Shown here: positions 60,016-64,000 of the stretch, one piece after another
How positions within the stretch are numbered: the first letter of the stretch is position 1
Layout: each line of letters begins with the position of its first letter
From: Thamnaconus septentrionalis
Taxonomy: Eukaryota; Chordata; Actinopteri; Tetraodontiformes; Monacanthidae
Assembly (NCBI GenBank): GCA_009823395.1
Contig: CM020512.1
Coordinates: 3,420,905 to 3,484,904, forward strand
Direction of reading: 5' to 3'
Length of the DNA: 64,000 bases
Program-made: the position numbers and the translations under genes
The notes under the pieces: model-generated
Told to the model about the DNA's origin: nothing
The model's database searches: none
What the model saw: the letters and a program-made list of their open reading frames with translations, nothing else

Positions 60016-62853
60016 AATGATGAAAGTGACAAAGGTTCCGTCTTCTCTCGTCCTCTCTGTGAGTGACGACTTCACAGAGGAGAGACTAATTGCGCGGGGG
60101 ATGAAAGTGGCCACAATTATTTCCCCATAATGGCGCCGGTGCATCCATTTCAAAGGGGAGTTTGCAACATCGGATGGAGTTTACGTAACAACGCTGTTGT
60201 CGAGTCGTCCTTGCTCACTGCCTGTTTGTCGCCCGGACTGTGACTGAGCACAACAACATTCGGATGCAAATGCATCACGGGCTTGTTTTTCTCTGTATGC
60301 AATATGATCGACTTTAATTCATTTCTCCATTTTGCTGCCATTTTCACTTTTTCTCATTTTAGAGATTTGTCGTTTTCAATGTGCCTTTTTATTTAAAATA
60401 AAGTTCATTATTAACCACATAATTATTCATTACTGTTATTTATACATCGCCCAACCTATCTAGCTAGCAGTTTTCCGGCACCATAAGATTAAAAGGAGAC
60501 TGTCCCAGTTTTCGTGCCTGCTGAGGTGGTAAGTTGCCTCTGAGAAGTTTCCCTCTCTGTAGGTGTGTGGTGAAACTCGGGGCTTTCGCTGTACCAAGGT
60601 AGAACATGACTCACAATCCCAGACGACTCATGTGGTGCGTTCGAGTCACAACAAGGTTGCCAAGGCGGCCTGTTTTCAAGCATCGGGTTCACCGTGGTTT
60701 TTGTTCTACTTTTCTCGTTTTGTTTTTTTTAAAGTCGGTGCTAAAAGTGGTGGAGCATCTTAAGCTGGCTTTCATTCAAAAGGCACGATATGAATAACCA
60801 GACGAGAGAGAAGGTCGAGGGGCAGTCTGTTAAAAATGCACTTAACTGCAACAGGAAGTGCACTGGTGGATGCTGGTGGATGGAGCCTAAAGAGAGAGGG
60901 TGGCTCTCGATATCAAGGCGGATGATGCAGAGTGAACACAGTCCTTGCCTGGGGCCGACACGGTGACTAATACATTTAGCTGCGATTAAACAGCCTATAT
61001 ATTTAATGTGAAAAGTGGCCTTGTTTGACAACAGCGAAAAAGGAAAGAAAGAAAAAGCAAGGCGTGAAACTTGCAAGAAAGCCTGTGCTTCTGCAGCAGG
61101 TGTCAGCCAGAAAACATCCTCGATTTTAATTTCAGAACAATTAAAAAAAAAGAAAGAAAAGAAGCCCAACCACGTCTGTTTTTCTTCCCTTTTTTTTTTC
61201 TCCTCAGCACAAAGCAATGCATTGTGGGAGTGTGAACGTTGCCCTGTACACAGTGAAGTTGTTCTCTGGAAGCAAAGTGCACGGCAGAACAAAAGGGCGA
61301 CGCATAAAAGAGGTGCGAGCTCAGGAAAGTGTGTTTCCTGGCAGATAACGTATCATTAATGCTTTCTTAGTCTTAATCTTCATCCTCCCTGGCACGCACA
61401 TACGCACGCACAAATGCACACACGCGCACAATGAAATTTAAATAAACCACACACCGTCTATCTCTTGCGCTAGTTCATTGTCGGTGTAGTGACAGTGGCA
61501 GTTTCTAGGTCAAGGCTGAGGGAACGGCTAATGCATTTAGCACACATGATTTTGCAGCACTGTAAGGTGCGGTGTACTGCTTCTGATGCTTTTGATGTAA
61601 TTTTTTTTTAACCTGCGACCTCCTGCTTTAAACTCCCTGTCTCGCGTCAAAGACAGACGAGGCCGTGCGTGCGGGAACCCGAGGTGTCCCGGTGCTGTGT
61701 TGACATCAGATCCCGCTGCCGGGCTCATTCATCGATGTTTTTTTTGTTTTGTTTTTTTCTCCCCTTGTTGCCAACTTGCGCAGGATGGACGCAGACAATG
61801 TTCACGCCACAGCTGAAGGAGCTCATTCGCTCTCCATTTTCAGGTCAGTGGCTTTCATCAGATGTAAAGGGGCGGGCGCTAAATTATGAATGAAGAGCCA
61901 CTCTGCGGTCGGTGAGGATGATGCAGATTATTCATCCCCGCTTCCTCGGAAGCCACTTCTCAGAGGAGGGGATTTCACACCAGCGGGATGAGGGCTGCAT
62001 TACCCTGAAGTGTAAAGTAAGTAGATTAGGGGCCACAGCCAGCGACTGGTATCGCCATCTGGATTACGGTCTGGATCCGGGCTTCCCGAACTTCTTAATG
62101 TCAGAGACTTTGCACACCAACGCGCCTGGTCCGCCCAGATATTTATCTCGAATGGGCTTCAGCATTTTTTTTTTTGTTTCACTGACGATGTAAACAGCAT
62201 TTTCAAAGGTAAAGGTGCAGCCCATGGAATTGTGTGGCGCTGAGAGTTCAACCTACTTAAAGGATCCGGTGCACCCGTTATGGCACAAAACACTAAGAAA
62301 ATAAATGGTGATGCAGGGAAATAAACAATGGAGGTACATTGGGGTGCAAGGGAGTTCAAAATATTCAACTATTGTATTTGGACCTTCACTGAACATTTTA
62401 TGTGGAAAGGAAGAGCTTTATTAGACCAATATATCACTCAGCTACACTGCCGATCAGACTTGAACGCGCTCATTCTGGCGTTTGTGAGCGGCGTTCTAAA
62501 CTGCCTTCACGAGTGTGCCAGATGACCAGAGCCTTCCAGGCGACACCCCAGCTAAAACACACCGTAAACAGGCCTTAATATTTCGTGGAAAACCCCCAAT
62601 CTGGCAACCACCAGCCCCAGCAAATACGTCACTATCAGTCGTCACAACAACATCCTGCCACACAAGGACGAGGAAGGCAGCACTGGTAGCTCTGAACGCT
62701 CAGACACATATGACCATTTGATAGAACTTTATGGAAACGTCAGCACCGACCCAGACGGTAATACAACTGACTTGAAAAAGATAAATGTTTAAAAGTTTTG
62801 CATTTTGAACATTGAATATTGTACTTTGAGGGACAGCCTTAGTTTCCTAGCTG

Positions 62854-62965
62854 TTAGAGCTGCCAACCGTCCCTTAAAATACAGAATTGTCCCATATTTG
62901 ACAATCAATTGGTGCGTCCCCTTTTGAATCGATATAGGACGGGGTTTTCCCTTATTTCTGAGTTG
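62854..62965 (+). repeat. Probable interspersed repeat fragment
   Basis: AGAGCTGCCAACCGTCCC followed by CGTCCC/GTCCC-type motifs in an AT-rich context resembles a dispersed DNA-transposon-derived repeat I have met in fish sequences. Ends and superfamily are not resolved. Confidence 0.35.
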
Positions 62966-63434
62966 TCTAGAATGTAAATTCTAGTATTTTTTTTTAGTTT
63001 CCTTTTGAGTATGACTGAAATTGAATTTCATGTGAATTGTTTCCAGGTAGGTTTGAAAAAGTATAGAAATGAAAAAACATTTGCGCCTTAAGGACTACAG
63101 TCCTGTTTTTGTATTGATAATAGTCTAAAGACCATTCAAGCAGCAAATTTTCCCCTCATGTTTAAATAAAATACACTGTAGAGATGAACGCTGAAGCTGC
63201 TACTAGTGTGCACTGAACAAAGCATTAGGGACATGCCAGCATTCTGAGGGCCGTCCTCTCAAAGCTATTGTAAACGTGGCTGGATTAGGATTCAAAAATA
63301 GAGATGAAGATTAATCTGACATAGTTTCAGTGTTAAAATGGTTAAAATAATTGCTGTCTGTGGTTCTATTTGGGCTCTTTCAATAATCTTGACAAATAAT
63401 AGCTGGCAGCAAAGTATTGGAGAAAAAAAAACAT

Positions 63435-63532
63435 TGAACTTTAGTTCAAAATGTATAATTATTAACGATAAACTGAACTAGTTCATTTTAAAATGTGTGA
63501 ACTGAACTTTGAACTCGTTCAGGTAGAAAATG
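63435..63532. repeat. GAACTAGTTC-rich palindromic repeat fragment
   Basis: TGAACTTTAGTTCA, GAACTAGTTC, GTGAACTGAAC and GAACTCGTTC occur within 100 bp as nested inverted repeats. This composition is typical of a hAT-derived interspersed repeat in fish. No terminus or TSD was identified. Confidence 0.4.
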
Positions 63533-64000
63533 ACCCCACAAATGAATATAATTCAAATAGAAGATGAGTCATTTTTTGTAATAAGTGAGTCATCACTCAT
63601 GCAAAAACTGCAAACCAAGTGAAGGGTAAACATGTCACTTCCTACTGTCCTCCAATTCACCTTTAATTTCCATGTTACACACTAACCTGGGAGGAGCATC
63701 AGCGATCGGTACCCTTAGTAACATCGTCACGTGCTGGTTTCCAGAATCAGAAACATTTCCTGAATGAGAAACCAAAAGTGCAGATTGATTAACATCCCAA
63801 AACAGAAAGGTTAACATTAAATTCACATTTATTGCAGCGTTCTAAACTGAGAGGGTCGGCCATCGACAGTCAAGGCGATGCTGTTGTTGACATACATGTC
63901 GCTAATGAAGCTGTAGTTTCCAACTGAGACACACTAAAACATTTTGGCGGTGAAGTTAAAGGAAGCTCAAAAAACACAATTAAGTTGAGAGTCGCATTAA

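Larger units (their letters stand above)
58840..64000. other. Distal 5' flank
   Basis: Mostly unique AT-rich sequence with the AC tract at 59983, an octamer overlapped by GCAT (ATGCAAATGCAT, 60264-60275), a CTCF-like motif at 59580 and two repeat fragments near the end. No gene recognised. Confidence 0.45.

Overview
This window looks like nuclear DNA from a teleost fish, most likely a percomorph. The evidence is a very high density of CA, GA and TA microsatellites, several copies of a tRNA-derived SINE with an (ATGA)n-type tail of the kind common in fish genomes, relics of Tc1/mariner, hAT-like and LINE elements, and one vertebrate coding exon. Nothing suggests a bacterium, phage or plasmid: there are no operons, no ribosome-binding-site-led reading frames, no rRNA or tRNA genes and no CRISPR array.

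The one coding feature I can support is the first coding exon of a TOX-family HMG-box transcription factor on the minus strand (32399-32503). It encodes 35 residues, starts MDVRFYP, ends LDYYHSNK, and runs straight into a consensus splice donor. The MDVR(F/L)YP start and the stop of exon 1 just before the expected FDG... of exon 2 fit TOX and TOX2. The LDYYH block leans to tox2 and the F at position 5 leans to tox, so the paralogue is left open. Everything from 1 to 32398 is then the start of intron 1, and everything above about 33.4 kb is 5' flanking DNA. I found no second exon, no HMG-box exon and no neighbouring gene by eye.

Layout: 1-32398 is intron 1, with microsatellites, two young SINE insertions (7260-7366 and 17560-17936, each with a 12-bp target duplication), hairpins at 21180-21213 and 27223-27262, a CpG-rich block at 28960-29640, and several homeodomain/POU-motif-rich segments that look like conserved regulatory elements. 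32399-33420 is exon 1, the 5' UTR and a CpG- and G-rich promoter region, with a short upstream ORF that overlaps the start codon. 33421-64000 is a gene-free flank with a TAGTG-ended element (36800-37528), a 450-bp TA tract (41179-41628), a 661-bp hAT-like element with a perfect 8-bp target duplication (41998-42658), two decayed SINEs, a frameshifted LINE reverse-transcriptase relic (50469-50622), a long hairpin (50839-50912), a 182-bp pure TC tract (53483-53664) and a Tc1 relic (56572-56875).

The window is best read as the regulatory landscape of a developmental or immune transcription factor. There is no multi-gene system here. The most useful leads are the exon itself, its overlapping uORF, repeat tracts next to the splice donor, datable transposon insertions, an apparent excess of octamer (POU) motifs, CTCF-like motifs, and three unexplained hairpins. 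All motif-based regulatory calls are inference; no alignment or search was run.
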